This document shows positions 43,985-52,794 of a stretch of DNA of 64,000 nt, in pieces. Origin of the DNA: Phytohabitans sp036906915 (GTDB taxonomy: Bacteria > Actinomycetota > Actinomycetes > Mycobacteriales > Micromonosporaceae). A model generated the notes under the pieces. It saw only the letters and a list, made by a program, of their open reading frames with translations, was not told where the DNA came from and made no database searches. Each line of letters starts with the position of its first letter. The stretch's first letter is position 1. Position numbers and translations under genes: made by a program. The stretch is from NCBI RefSeq assembly GCF_036906915.1, contig NZ_JBAKHX010000004.1, positions 62,001 to 126,000 on the forward strand, given 5' to 3'.

Positions 43985-44749
43985 TTACCCCTTCTGGTGC
44001 GGAGTCGTCGTAGGCCGGCCGCGCCCCTTGCCCTCATTGGGACGGCTGGGCTTGGCCGACGGCGGGCCCTGCCCGTTCTCGGCTGGGCCGGCATCGAGCA
44101 GCGGTGCGCAGAACTTGGCGATGTTCGCCTCGCCGCCGGCTGCCCGCAACAGATCCTGGAACGCCTCCGCCGCCATCTTCTTGCCGGTGGGTTTCTTCTC
44201 GCCGGCCTCCCAGGCCCGGCAGAGCCCGAGGGCCGCTGGGCTGCTGGGGCTGATCGTCCGGCCGTGGTTGCTTGGACTGGGCGCCGGAGTGGGCCGTGCG
44301 GACGGCGTGCCGCCCGGCGTCGGGGTGGCACTGGCGCGCGCGCCGGGCGGCGGCACGCCCAACCCCGAGAACAGGTCGTGGGCCTGCTGCTGGGCGCCGT
44401 TCGGCAGGTTACCGGTCTCGGCTGCCAGCGCGGTGCCACCCATCAGGAGGACGGCGGTGCCGGCGGCCGCCTTGACGGCGACCGACCGGGTCAGCCAGGA
44501 CCGGCGGGGCGCCGGCACGGCCGTTTCGCCAGTAGCGAACCCGGCCCGTTCGTACGCGGCAACCGCCGCGGCGAGACCGACCAACTCGTCGGAGCGGGGC
44601 GGAGCCGCCGCCGCGGCGAGCAGGTAGCTCAACTCGGGGTGCGTGGGATCCGAGCCCGGCGTGGAGAGCATCTGCTCCGCCTCGCGGTGCCCGATCCGGC
44701 GCTTTCGTGCAGTCAGCATCTTGCTCAGAAGGGCGTCCCACAGACCCAC
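43985..44749 (-). CDS. Single-pass membrane protein, putative anti-sigma partner
   Basis: This is a 254-residue protein. The cytoplasmic N-terminus of about 90 residues contains HREAEQMLSTPGSDPTHPELSYLLAAAAAP, and is followed by one membrane helix (AVKAAAGTAVLLMGGTALAA). The outer part is Pro/Ser/Thr-rich with a small domain (ALGLCRAWEAGEKK ... FCAPLL) and a basic tail. No zinc-binding anti-sigma motif is seen. It starts four bases after the ECF sigma gene, so the two are coupled. The anti-sigma role is inferred from position and topology only. Confidence 0.6.
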   Translation of the reverse strand: MGLWDALLSKMLTARKRRIGHREAEQMLSTPGSDPTHPELSYLLAAAAAPPRSDELVGLAAAVAAYERAGFATGETAVPAPRRSWLTRSVAVKAAAGTAVLLMGGTALAAETGNLPNGAQQQAHDLFSGLGVPPPGARASATPTPGGTPSARPTPAPSPSNHGRTISPSSPAALGLCRAWEAGEKKPTGKKMAAEAFQDLLRAAGGEANIAKFCAPLLDAGPAENGQGPPSAKPSRPNEGKGRGRPTTTPHQKG

Positions 44750-44753
44750 GGTG

Positions 44754-45356
44754 TTACACCCCTTCCGGCCGAGCCGAGTTCAGGCCCAGAGACGGCCGGA
44801 TCGCGGCCCGCCGCGCCTGGACCTCCGCGTGCCCGGCGAGCCGCCGCAGGCCCCGCATCGCCGCGATCCGCACTGCGCCGGGGCGTTTGCCCAGTACCTG
44901 TGCCGTCTGCGCCACGTCGAGGCCCGCCACCACGCGCAGGGTGACCGCCTCGGCCTGATCTTTGGGCAGCGATGCGATCACGCTGAGCGCCCAGTCAGTG
45001 TCGGAGCGCTGGATCACCTCAGCCGCCGCGTCCGGCGCGCTGGCCGCGAGGTCCTGGTCGGTGAGGTCCTGCGGCTCCTCCGGCCGGCGACGCGCGCGGC
45101 GACGCTCGTCGATCGCCCGGTGGCGAGCGATCCGGAAGAGCCAGACCCGGAACGCGGGCGGCTCGCCAGCGAAGGAACGCAGGTCGCGGGCGGCCTGCAG
45201 CCACGTCTCCGAGGCCACGTCCTCGGCCGCCTCGTCTACGATGACCCGCAGATACCGCAGCAAAGCCGGCTGCAGTGCGCGCCACAGCACCGCGAAGGCC
45301 GCCGCGTCGCCCCGCACAGCGGCTGACAGGGCCCCCGCGAGTTCCTCGTCGTCCAA
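44754..45356 (-). CDS. ECF-type RNA polymerase sigma factor
   Basis: This is a group-4 sigma factor of 200 residues. Region 2 (ETWLQAARDLRSF ... FRVWLFRIARHRAIDERRR) would contact the -10 element, and region 4 (LPKDQAEAVTLRVVAGLDV, then PGAVRIAAMRGLRRL) the -35. The first in-frame start is a TTG, with GACGGGA upstream. No ATG or GTG fits, so the exact start is open. It is coupled to the downstream membrane gene. The 282-base gap to the divergent LPxTG gene holds both promoters. I see no other feature in it. Confidence 0.85.
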   Translation of the reverse strand: MDDEELAGALSAAVRGDAAAFAVLWRALQPALLRYLRVIVDEAAEDVASETWLQAARDLRSFAGEPPAFRVWLFRIARHRAIDERRRARRRPEEPQDLTDQDLAASAPDAAAEVIQRSDTDWALSVIASLPKDQAEAVTLRVVAGLDVAQTAQVLGKRPGAVRIAAMRGLRRLAGHAEVQARRAAIRPSLGLNSARPEGV

Positions 45357-45638
45357 ATCATCGATCCCGTCGCGTCTGGAAAGCGCCGAGCCAGCAGGCT
45401 ACACCCTTCCCGCAGGCCCGCTACCAGGGAAGGATGGGCTTACTTGAGCCCATCGGACTCAAGTCGAGCAGAGGTCCGTTACTCGAACTCGCCCATGATC
45501 GGCAAGTGTGGCCGTTGGTCGGCGACAAGCGCCCCTGCGCACATGGTGATCGGACCGGTTCACGGGTTCACGGCGACGCGTCTGAACTGCTGCGATCATC
45601 CCTCGATCCTGCGCACACCTTAAGAGGGGACAGAAACA

Positions 45639-46316
45639 ATGGGGGGACGCTGGTTGGTGCGTCTGGCCACGGTTGCCGGCGCGGCGCTCGCCGTGGGACT
45701 GAGTACGGCATCGCCCGCGCTGGCGGCCACGACGATCCCGATAAATCCGGGCAACGTGCCGACCACGGCCGCCGACTACGAGCAGGGGTGCGACTTCGGC
45801 GGTGGCCCGTACGCCGACAAGGACGTCTGGGTCTTCGTCCTGCCCGGCAACTCGGGCGACTTCGTGACGGTGACCGCGACATTCAGCACGCCGGAGGGCG
45901 CGGTCACCCGGACGATCCCGACCGACGGCGGCGCGATCGTCGACAACAAGGGCACCAGCAAGGCTTGGATCGCCACCGCGGCCGGGTGGACGCTGACCGG
46001 CGCCACCGCGGAGATCACCGGCACGTCGCCGCAGGACCAGTTCAACCTGACACACACCTGCGCGGCGACCGGGAAGGGGACGCCGACACCGACACCGGGC
46101 GGTTCCGGATCGCCGTCGCCATCGGCGTCGGTCTCGCCAGACACCTCGGGCAGCGTGACCCCGAGCACCACGCCGGGCACCGGTGGTGGCTCGGGCGACC
46201 TGCCCATCACCGGCACCGGAGTGGCGGGTATCGCGCTGTTCGGCGGCGCGCTCGTGGCCGGTGGCGTGGCGCTGCTGGTGCTGCGGCGCAGGCGTGACAT
46301 CACCCCAGTAGCGTGA
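45639..46316 (+). CDS. LPxTG-anchored surface protein
   Basis: This is a 225-residue exported protein. The signal peptide (GRWLVRLATVAGAALAVGL, cleavage near SPALAATT) is followed by a beta-rich domain of about 120 residues with two cysteines (EQGCDFGGG and LTHTCAAT). A Thr/Pro/Ser linker comes next, then LPITG, a membrane helix and LRRRRD. GAGGGG precedes the ATG. The function is unknown. It is divergent from the sigma factor and could be one of its targets. Confidence 0.82.
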   Translation: MGGRWLVRLATVAGAALAVGLSTASPALAATTIPINPGNVPTTAADYEQGCDFGGGPYADKDVWVFVLPGNSGDFVTVTATFSTPEGAVTRTIPTDGGAIVDNKGTSKAWIATAAGWTLTGATAEITGTSPQDQFNLTHTCAATGKGTPTPTPGGSGSPSPSASVSPDTSGSVTPSTTPGTGGGSGDLPITGTGVAGIALFGGALVAGGVALLVLRRRRDITPVA

Positions 46317-46318
46317 TC

Positions 46319-46362
46319 CATTGCGTCCTTCAAGCTGTTTCGACGGCTTGAAGGACGCAATG
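46319..46362. terminator. Bidirectional terminator hairpin
   Basis: A 17-bp perfect stem (CATTGCGTCCTTCAAGC and its complement) with a ten-base loop lies between the convergent LPxTG and FHA genes. It begins two bases after one stop and ends two bases before the other. Confidence 0.85.
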
Positions 46363-46363
46363 C

Positions 46364-47080
46364 TCACGGAGCTGTCGTGGTGACGGTGAGAGCCGTCCAG
46401 GCGCCGACGTAGATCGTGTCGCCGCCCTTCAGCGGATGTGGAACGTTCGGGTCCAGCGGGTTCGACGACGGGTCGTTCAGGTAGGTGCCGTTCGCGGACT
46501 CCAGGTCGACCACCGCCCAGCCGTCGGGCTGGGCGACGAGCAGGGCGTGCAGGTGTGACACACCCGGGTCTTCCGGTGGCCCGGTCAGGTCGATGTCCGG
46601 GTTGACGCCGCGCGAGCGACTGCGCCGGCCGATGACCACCTGCTCGCCGGAGAGCTGGAAGCGGCGCTCGGGCGAGAAACGCGGAAACGCCAGCGAGCCG
46701 GCGTCTTCACCACCCATCGCCTTGATGACCTCGAAGTACGCGGAGTCGGCGCGGACGGCGACCTGCCACACGCCGGTGGTCGGCGCGGCCTGGGCTGGCG
46801 GCGCGGCCACCGGTTGTGGCGTTGAGACAGGCGGCGCGCCCACCGGCGGCGCCAGCAGGAAGTCGTACCCGTCCTCCTCGCAGAACCGCCCGGTCTGCGA
46901 CGACCCGCACACCGGGCACGTCTTGGCGTCGGGCGCCTGCGGGGCCGCGGCGGCCGGCGCCGCCACGGAGGGAACAGCCGCGGCGGGAGCCGCAGACGCA
47001 GACGCGCCGCCCATCCGTGCACCGCACACGTCGCAGTAGTCGGCGGTGCCGGACTCGTGGCCCTTCGGACAGGTCGCCAT
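46364..47080 (-). CDS. FHA-domain protein with N-terminal zinc ribbons
   Basis: This is a 238-residue protein. Two Cys motifs lie near the N-terminus (CPKGHESGTADYCDVCG, then CPVCGSSQTGRFCEEDG), followed by a long Ala/Pro linker. From about residue 145 there is an FHA phosphothreonine-binding domain: VVIGRRSRSRG, GVSHLHALL and ESANGTYLNDPSS. The family reads phosphorylated partners. It closes the pknG operon where mycobacteria would use GarA, but no ETTx phosphorylation motif is seen. It overlaps the VWA gene by one base (TGATG). Confidence 0.85.
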   Translation of the reverse strand: MATCPKGHESGTADYCDVCGARMGGASASAAPAAAVPSVAAPAAAAPQAPDAKTCPVCGSSQTGRFCEEDGYDFLLAPPVGAPPVSTPQPVAAPPAQAAPTTGVWQVAVRADSAYFEVIKAMGGEDAGSLAFPRFSPERRFQLSGEQVVIGRRSRSRGVNPDIDLTGPPEDPGVSHLHALLVAQPDGWAVVDLESANGTYLNDPSSNPLDPNVPHPLKGGDTIYVGAWTALTVTTTAP

Positions 47081-48372
47081 CAGCCCTCCCCCTGCTTCTT
47101 CTTCACCCGCACCGTCACCGTCGACCGGACGTTCGTCAGCTCAGCGTCCACACCGGACACCTGCTTCTTGAGCCGCACCGTGCCGGTCGGCGCGTCGACC
47201 ACGTCGACCACGCGAGCGAGCAGCTTCGCCGTGCCCTCGTGGCCGGACTCGTTGGCAAGCTGCACCGCGCGACCCAGCTTGGCTGTCGCGGTATCGATGT
47301 CTCCCGCGTCGCGGGCCTCGAGCCCCTCCTGGATGACCGCGGCCAGCTCGGCCTGGCCCGTGTAGTGAGCCACCTGCGGGTTGATCTTCGTGGAGAGTGC
47401 GGTGTCGTCGGTCCAGCGCGCCAGCACCAGCTTCTCGGTGAGGACCTGACCACCGCTGACCAGGCTGACCCGGGCCGCGAGCACCTCCTCGCCGACCACG
47501 TCAGGCTCGACCTCGATCGAGACGTGATAGTCGCGGCTCTCGGCGCCCCAGGCGCCGGTCGGGTAGTCGCCGATCCGGCCGCTCACCTCGGTGCGCCGGG
47601 CGGTCAGGTCCTCCACCTGCGGGTACACCTGCTTGACGAACTTGATCGTCGCGCCGGCCGGCGACCACACCCGCAACGACACGTCGGCGACCGCCTTGCC
47701 CATCGCGCCCTCGGTCATCGCCTGGAACGCGGCCGGCAGCTCCGACGGATCCTCCAGGCCGTCGGCGGTGCCCAGCAGCGTCGAGGCGATCAGCCGCAGC
47801 TCACGGGCCACCCAGTCGTCGCCGACGCCCCGGCTGTCACACACGAACTTGCCCTCGCAGGCGTTCAGTACCCGCTGGAAGTCTTCCGGGCTCTCGTGCT
47901 GGTTCTGGCCATCGGTGAGCAGGATGGCGTGTTTCACCTCGGCCTGCTGCCCCGCGAAGAGGTAGTTGGCGAGGTCCAGCCAGCGACCGATGGCGGTGCC
48001 GCCGTCGGCGCGCAGCCGCTGCACGGCGGCCTTCGCCTCCGCCTTGGTCTTCGCGGATGCCGGCACCATCGTCGCGTCGCCCGGATACACCATGTGCGCC
48101 CCCGCCGTGCCGGCGATGACCGCGAACGCGACCCCGTCCCGTAGCGTGTCGATGGCGACCGCGGTGGCCTTCTTCGCCTCCGCGATCTTCTTGGCCGGCA
48201 TGCTCATGGAGCCAGAGACGTCGACCATGATGACCTCAGCCGCGGTTGGCGCCGTGGAAGTCTCGCGCAGGTCGCCCCCCTGCGCGGTAACGGTGATGAT
48301 GGCGTCGACCACCCGGCCGCCCTCGGGCAGGTACTCGTTCTGGTCGATTTCGGCCGAGAACTGCGCGGTCAT
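47080..48372 (-). CDS. VWA-domain protein (TerY-like)
   Basis: This is a 430-residue cytoplasmic protein. The von Willebrand A domain has a full MIDAS site (DVSGSMS, Asp51), a conserved Thr (GGTAIGRW) and LLTDGQN. A beta-rich middle and a helical C-terminal part (about 330-400) follow. VWA proteins beside a PP2C phosphatase and a Ser/Thr kinase form the so-called TerY-P triad, thought to act as a phosphorylation-dependent metal or stress sensor. The open frame continues far upstream as a shadow of the PP2C gene. I start at the ATG overlapping the PP2C stop. Confidence 0.85.
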   Translation of the reverse strand: MTAQFSAEIDQNEYLPEGGRVVDAIITVTAQGGDLRETSTAPTAAEVIMVDVSGSMSMPAKKIAEAKKATAVAIDTLRDGVAFAVIAGTAGAHMVYPGDATMVPASAKTKAEAKAAVQRLRADGGTAIGRWLDLANYLFAGQQAEVKHAILLTDGQNQHESPEDFQRVLNACEGKFVCDSRGVGDDWVARELRLIASTLLGTADGLEDPSELPAAFQAMTEGAMGKAVADVSLRVWSPAGATIKFVKQVYPQVEDLTARRTEVSGRIGDYPTGAWGAESRDYHVSIEVEPDVVGEEVLAARVSLVSGGQVLTEKLVLARWTDDTALSTKINPQVAHYTGQAELAAVIQEGLEARDAGDIDTATAKLGRAVQLANESGHEGTAKLLARVVDVVDAPTGTVRLKKQVSGVDAELTNVRSTVTVRVKKKQGEG

Positions 48373-49352
48373 GACAGGGGTCCTCCTGGGGGTGGGAAGG
48401 CGAGCAGTGCGATCGCGATGTTGTCGTGCCCGCCGCCGTCCAGTGCGACGGTGGTGAGGTGGCGGGCGACGTCGATCAGAGACCGGCCCGCGACCGCGTC
48501 GGCCAGCGCCGCCGGGTCGGACAGGTAGTGGTGCAGCCCGTCGGAGCAGAGCAACAGGTGGCCCGGGCCGCTGGGGCGCAACGACACCACCTGCGCCTCG
48601 GGGTCGCCGGAGTCGGCGCCCAGCCAGCGGATCAGCGCCCGTGACTCCGGGTCGGGGTCGAGCGCGGCCGGAACCGGCCGACCGGCAGCGATCAGCGCCG
48701 CCATCGAGTCGTCGACCGTGAGTTCGGCGGCGTCGGGACCGAGCCAGTAGGCACGGCTGTCTCCGATCCAGCCCACGGTCACGCCTTCCGGTGTCGCGAC
48801 GCCGGAGACGTACGTGCAGCTCGGTGGCGTGTCGCCGTCGCTCGCCTCGGCCACCGCGCGCGCCGCCGCGGCCGCCGCCCGAGCAGCCTCCACCGTGGCC
48901 TTCGCCGGGTCGGCCCCCCGGCCCAGATCCGCCAGCAGCGAGGTGAGGCCCGCTTCGGAGGCGTCGTGCGACGCCGCGTCGGAACGGGTCGATGTGGACA
49001 CGCCATCGCACACCACGGCCAGGTTGAGCCCTGCCGCCCGGCCTACTACGACGGCGTCCTCGTTGCGGCGGCGGCGCCTGCCGCGGTCGGTCACGGCGGC
49101 GACGGTGCCCAGATCCAGCTCCGCGTGGTCGCGCCCAACCGACCGGCGGCGTCCACAGTGGTCGCAGTACGCCTCCGCGCTCGCGAACGCCTCGCCACAC
49201 CCCCCGCACGCCGTGCCCGACGCCCTCGACGACACCCACACCGTGGGCACCTCCACGCGCGGCGGCTCGCCGGTGTCGAGGTTGCGCCCGCAGACCTCGC
49301 AGAACCGGTGGTCCACCTCACTCGGCGGACCGTGCTCGGGGCAGGCCCTCAC
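48369..49352 (-). CDS. PP2C-family Ser/Thr phosphatase with zinc ribbons
   Basis: This is a 327-residue protein. Two Cys pairs (CPEHGP ... FCEVCG, then CGGCGEAFASAEAYCDHCG) precede a PP2C domain. Metal-binding motifs are intact: RRRNEDAVVVG, VCDGVSTS, WIGDSRAYW, CSDGLHHYL and GGHDNIAIAL. It would reverse PknG-type phosphorylation. The GTG at 49352 overlaps the pknG stop (GTGA). Confidence 0.9.
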   Translation of the reverse strand: MRACPEHGPPSEVDHRFCEVCGRNLDTGEPPRVEVPTVWVSSRASGTACGGCGEAFASAEAYCDHCGRRRSVGRDHAELDLGTVAAVTDRGRRRRRNEDAVVVGRAAGLNLAVVCDGVSTSTRSDAASHDASEAGLTSLLADLGRGADPAKATVEAARAAAAAARAVAEASDGDTPPSCTYVSGVATPEGVTVGWIGDSRAYWLGPDAAELTVDDSMAALIAAGRPVPAALDPDPESRALIRWLGADSGDPEAQVVSLRPSGPGHLLLCSDGLHHYLSDPAALADAVAGRSLIDVARHLTTVALDGGGHDNIAIALLAFPPPGGPLS

Positions 49353-51595
49353 GTCAGCGTCCTCGGGCGCACCGCGTTGGCGCGGTCGACGAGCGCGATG
49401 CGGGCGTCGGGGTCGTGCGCGAGCTGAGCCATCGCCCGGTACGCCTGCTCCAGCCCGAAGCGCAGCCCGCGCTCGGTCAACTCGTGGCCCAGCACCTTGG
49501 CGCCCGGCGGCAGGCGGTGCCCCGGCAGCTTCGAGCCGGTGATCCAGCCCAGCGCGGCCTCCAGCATCTCCACCGCGAGCCGGGCGCGGCGCTCCACGTC
49601 CAGGGTGATCCTTTCCAACCGGCCGGACGCGGCGACCAGGTCGTCGTGCTTCAGCGCATGCACATCGGCGCCAAGGCTGGCGCGCACGGCGGCCACCTGC
49701 GCGGCGATGTGCAGGCTGGAGCTGTCGGGCACCTGGTCGAGCACCGCCAGCGCCCCGGCTCGATCGTTCGCCGCCAGGCGGATGCGGGCGAGTCCGAAGG
49801 CGGCGCTGATGTATCCGTGGTCCACCCGCCAGACCCGCTCGTAGAGACGAGCGGCCGCGTCCACGTCGCCGGTGCACTCGATCGCGGCGGCCAGCGCCAG
49901 CCGGGCGGCCGGCTCGCCGGGCAACGCGTCGTAGACGGCGTCGAACGAGACCCGTGCCTCGCCCGCGTCGCCTCCGGCCAGCGCGGCGATGCCCCGGTAC
50001 CAGTCGATGCGCCAGTCGAACGGGTCGGCCGAGGCCAGCTCGTCCAGCCCGGCCCGCGCCGCCGCCCGATCGCCGCTCTCGATGTGCGCCCGCACCAGGC
50101 GCAGTGCCACCTCCACACTGGACATCGGCGCGGCCTTGAGCTGCTTCACCGCCTCGCCCGGGTCGGTGACGCTCAGCGTCGCCAGGAAACCCGCGCCCGC
50201 GTCGAGGACGTCGACCTGCGGCAGCGGAAGCCCAACGGCCACATCGGACGGACGCAGCTGCGGCACCGTGCCGTCACCAACCTCGCCCGCCCCCGTGCCG
50301 AACGCCCGCCGCTCCGGCGTGAACTGCCGCGACAGCGTCGGTCGCGGTATGCCGTCGGCCGCCGAAACCACCTCGCGCAGCACGCCGAGCAGTTGCTCGC
50401 TCATCTCGGCCGCCGACTGGAAGCGCCGGTCGCGCTCGAAGTGCGTGGCCCGGCGCAGCAGCCGGTGGTACGACTCCTCCTGCGCCAGCAGCGGCACGTC
50501 CGACACGTCCGGGAGCCGGTCGGCGTACGTGGTGGAGAAGCCGCGGAACTCGAAACTCAGCACCGCCAGCGACCGCCCGACGGTGAATATGTCCGACGCG
50601 ACAGAGGTACCGAGCTCCGCCACCTCCGGCGCCTGGTAGCCGGGCGTGCCGTATACCGCGCTCACGTCGTCGTCGGCCCGCCGCACGCCGCCCAGGTCGA
50701 TGAGCTTGAGCTGCTCCTCGGCGTGGATGACGTTGTCCGGCTTGAAGTCGCAGAAAATCAGGCCCCGGTCGTGCAAGTAGCCGAGGGCCGGCAGGATCTC
50801 GACGCCATACGCGATGACCTCGGCCAGCGGCAGCACCCGAGCGCCCTCGGCCCGCCGGGCCACCAGGATGTCGCGCAACGAATGGCCACCGACATACTCC
50901 ATGACGATGTACCCGATCAGCTCGCCGCTCTTCGGGTCCGGGTGCTGGACGAAGTCGTGAATCTTCACGATGTTCGGGTGGTCGATCTCGACCAGGAACC
51001 GCCGCTCGGTCACCGCGGCCGCCATGGCGTCGGCGTCTCCGGTGTTGATGAGTCCCTTGAGGACAACCCATCGGTCGCTGACCGAGTCGCTGACGTTGCG
51101 GTCGCGGGCCAGGTAGATCCAGCCCAACCCGCCGTACGCGAGCGCGCCCAGCATCTCGTACCGGTCGTTGACGATGTCGCCGGGATGCAGCCGGGGTACG
51201 AACGAGAACGGCGTGCCGCAGTTGGGGCAGAACCCCTCGACACGGCCCGGCTTTCCGTCCTTGCCGCGCCCGACCGGCTCGTTGCACTTCGCGCAGTACC
51301 GCCGGCCCTCGGCCACCTTCGGGTCCTGCATGACCGCGGTCGCGGGGTCGCGCAGCGGCACCCGAGCGATGTCGATCAGGCCCGCGCCGAGCCCACCGCG
51401 CGAAGAACCACGCGTGCGGCCCGAGCTGGCACGCGTCGAGCCGCCACCCACCGTGGCGACGGACGGCACGGACCCGGCGGCAGACGCGGCCGACGGCACG
51501 CTTGCCAGCGGCTTGTCGGGCTTGCGCCGACCACACTCGTCGCAGTAACCCTCCGGCCCGTACGACCCGGGACAGTCGGCCCGGACACACCTCAT
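49349..51595 (-). CDS. pknG: PknG-type Ser/Thr protein kinase
   Basis: This is a 748-residue soluble kinase. In order it has an N-terminal zinc ribbon (Cys3, 8, 18, 21) not usual in Mycobacterium, a low-complexity linker, and a rubredoxin-like site (CAKC at 101-104, CPNC at 123-126). The kinase domain has Lys180, the catalytic loop FCDFKPDN (Asp283, Lys285, Asn288) and DLGG in place of DFG. A TPR-rich C-terminal half follows. FCDFKPDN and DLGG match the PknG subfamily. In mycobacteria PknG phosphorylates GarA in response to Asp/Glu sensed by GlnH and GlnX. I start at the ATG overlapping the preceding stop; 26 upstream codons are non-family. Confidence 0.93.
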   Translation of the reverse strand: MRCVRADCPGSYGPEGYCDECGRRKPDKPLASVPSAASAAGSVPSVATVGGGSTRASSGRTRGSSRGGLGAGLIDIARVPLRDPATAVMQDPKVAEGRRYCAKCNEPVGRGKDGKPGRVEGFCPNCGTPFSFVPRLHPGDIVNDRYEMLGALAYGGLGWIYLARDRNVSDSVSDRWVVLKGLINTGDADAMAAAVTERRFLVEIDHPNIVKIHDFVQHPDPKSGELIGYIVMEYVGGHSLRDILVARRAEGARVLPLAEVIAYGVEILPALGYLHDRGLIFCDFKPDNVIHAEEQLKLIDLGGVRRADDDVSAVYGTPGYQAPEVAELGTSVASDIFTVGRSLAVLSFEFRGFSTTYADRLPDVSDVPLLAQEESYHRLLRRATHFERDRRFQSAAEMSEQLLGVLREVVSAADGIPRPTLSRQFTPERRAFGTGAGEVGDGTVPQLRPSDVAVGLPLPQVDVLDAGAGFLATLSVTDPGEAVKQLKAAPMSSVEVALRLVRAHIESGDRAAARAGLDELASADPFDWRIDWYRGIAALAGGDAGEARVSFDAVYDALPGEPAARLALAAAIECTGDVDAAARLYERVWRVDHGYISAAFGLARIRLAANDRAGALAVLDQVPDSSSLHIAAQVAAVRASLGADVHALKHDDLVAASGRLERITLDVERRARLAVEMLEAALGWITGSKLPGHRLPPGAKVLGHELTERGLRFGLEQAYRAMAQLAHDPDARIALVDRANAVRPRTLT

Positions 51596-52791
51596 CGGTG
51601 TCCCCTCTCCGTGAGCTCGTTGAGGTAACGCTGGTAAGCGACCACCGCGCGGGTAGCGGCCGGCAGGTCGCACGGACTCGTGTACAGCAGCTCCTGCGCG
51701 GCCCGGTGCAGCGCCGACAGCTGCGAGTGTTCGGCCAGCGCCAGCCGTCCGGCGCGGGCCCGGTACGCGTCGAGCCGGCCGCGCAGCTCGGCCCGGCGCC
51801 GCATCAGTCCGTCGGCCGCCTCGTGCAGGTGCGCGGCTCGCTCGCGGGCCGCCGCCACCGAACGCTCCACAATGGAAAGCTCATCGGCCAGGCGCGGCCA
51901 CCGCTGCTCGCGGTGGAGCTGATCGAGCTGCGCGATATGGGCGCGCAGGGCCGGAACCGCGTCGGGCGCCGCCGGCAAGCCCGGGTTCGCGATTTTCTCA
52001 AAAGCTATCGAGTACGCCGTAGCCGCGTCCGCCTCGGCGTTGGCCACCTCGTCGAGGGCCCCCTTCAGCCGCCGGACCCGGTCCGGATACGCGTCGCGGA
52101 GCCGGCTGTACTCGGCCAGCTTCGCCGCCAGCGTGTCCACCTCGCGAACCAGATCCGCCGGCGGACCGGCCGGGTCGAGCGGATCGCGCATAGCGGCGAA
52201 CGTCGCCTCCGCCAGCCGCACGTCCAACCGCTCCACGTCGGAACCCATGGTGGCGTACCCGAGCACGTCCGCCGCCGACCTGGCCTGCTCCAGCGCCTTG
52301 TTCAGCGGCTCGAACCGGCTGGCCACGTCCGCCTGCGCGGTCTGCACGGCGTCGAGCGTGTCGGTGACCTCGTTGCCGGCCCGCTCCAACTCCTGGGCAA
52401 GCCCCATCGTGGTCACCCAGTTCGGCGGTGGGCCGGCGAGGGGGTCGTCGACCACCATGCCATCCGGTCCCAGCGGCAGCACCGGCCCGCGCAACAGGAT
52501 GGTCAGCTCCTGCAGCTCCTCGTCGCCCGGGCGGGACCGCTCCGCTCGTACCGCCCTCACCCGGTCGAGCACCGACCGCAGCGCGCTGAACTGCGACCAC
52601 AGCGCGTCGACGCGCGGCAGCGTCTCGGCTGCAACACTCAGCGTGGTACCTCGAAGGTCGTTGCGGCGCAACGCCACCAGCCCCGGGTGGGCGTCCACTG
52701 TGTACATCGCTGCCGAGATCCGGTCGTGCGCGGCCACCAGCCCGACGATGGCGAAATCCACCTCGTCGCGGCCCATCGGCGGCGTCACCAT
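51592..52791 (-). CDS. Coiled-coil protein of unknown function in the pknG operon
   Basis: This is a 399-residue soluble protein, mostly helical with long heptad stretches (about 130-180, 210-260 and 275-350). The N-terminal 100 residues contain GRDEVDFAIVGLVAAHDRISAAMY and a WSQFSALRSVLDRVRAVR helix. There is no signal peptide, membrane helix or enzyme motif. It sits between glnH and pknG, overlapping pknG by four bases, so it may link the membrane sensor to the kinase. That is inferred from position only. Confidence 0.75.
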   Translation of the reverse strand: MVTPPMGRDEVDFAIVGLVAAHDRISAAMYTVDAHPGLVALRRNDLRGTTLSVAAETLPRVDALWSQFSALRSVLDRVRAVRAERSRPGDEELQELTILLRGPVLPLGPDGMVVDDPLAGPPPNWVTTMGLAQELERAGNEVTDTLDAVQTAQADVASRFEPLNKALEQARSAADVLGYATMGSDVERLDVRLAEATFAAMRDPLDPAGPPADLVREVDTLAAKLAEYSRLRDAYPDRVRRLKGALDEVANAEADAATAYSIAFEKIANPGLPAAPDAVPALRAHIAQLDQLHREQRWPRLADELSIVERSVAAARERAAHLHEAADGLMRRRAELRGRLDAYRARAGRLALAEHSQLSALHRAAQELLYTSPCDLPAATRAVVAYQRYLNELTERGHR

Positions 52792-52794
52792 TGC

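Noticed and set aside
46319..46362. Membership of this hairpin in the dispersed palindrome family
   Set aside because: Its arms (TTGCGTCCTTCAAGC) do not match the GATCAAGGGCAAACGC consensus. It fits a simple terminator between convergent genes.
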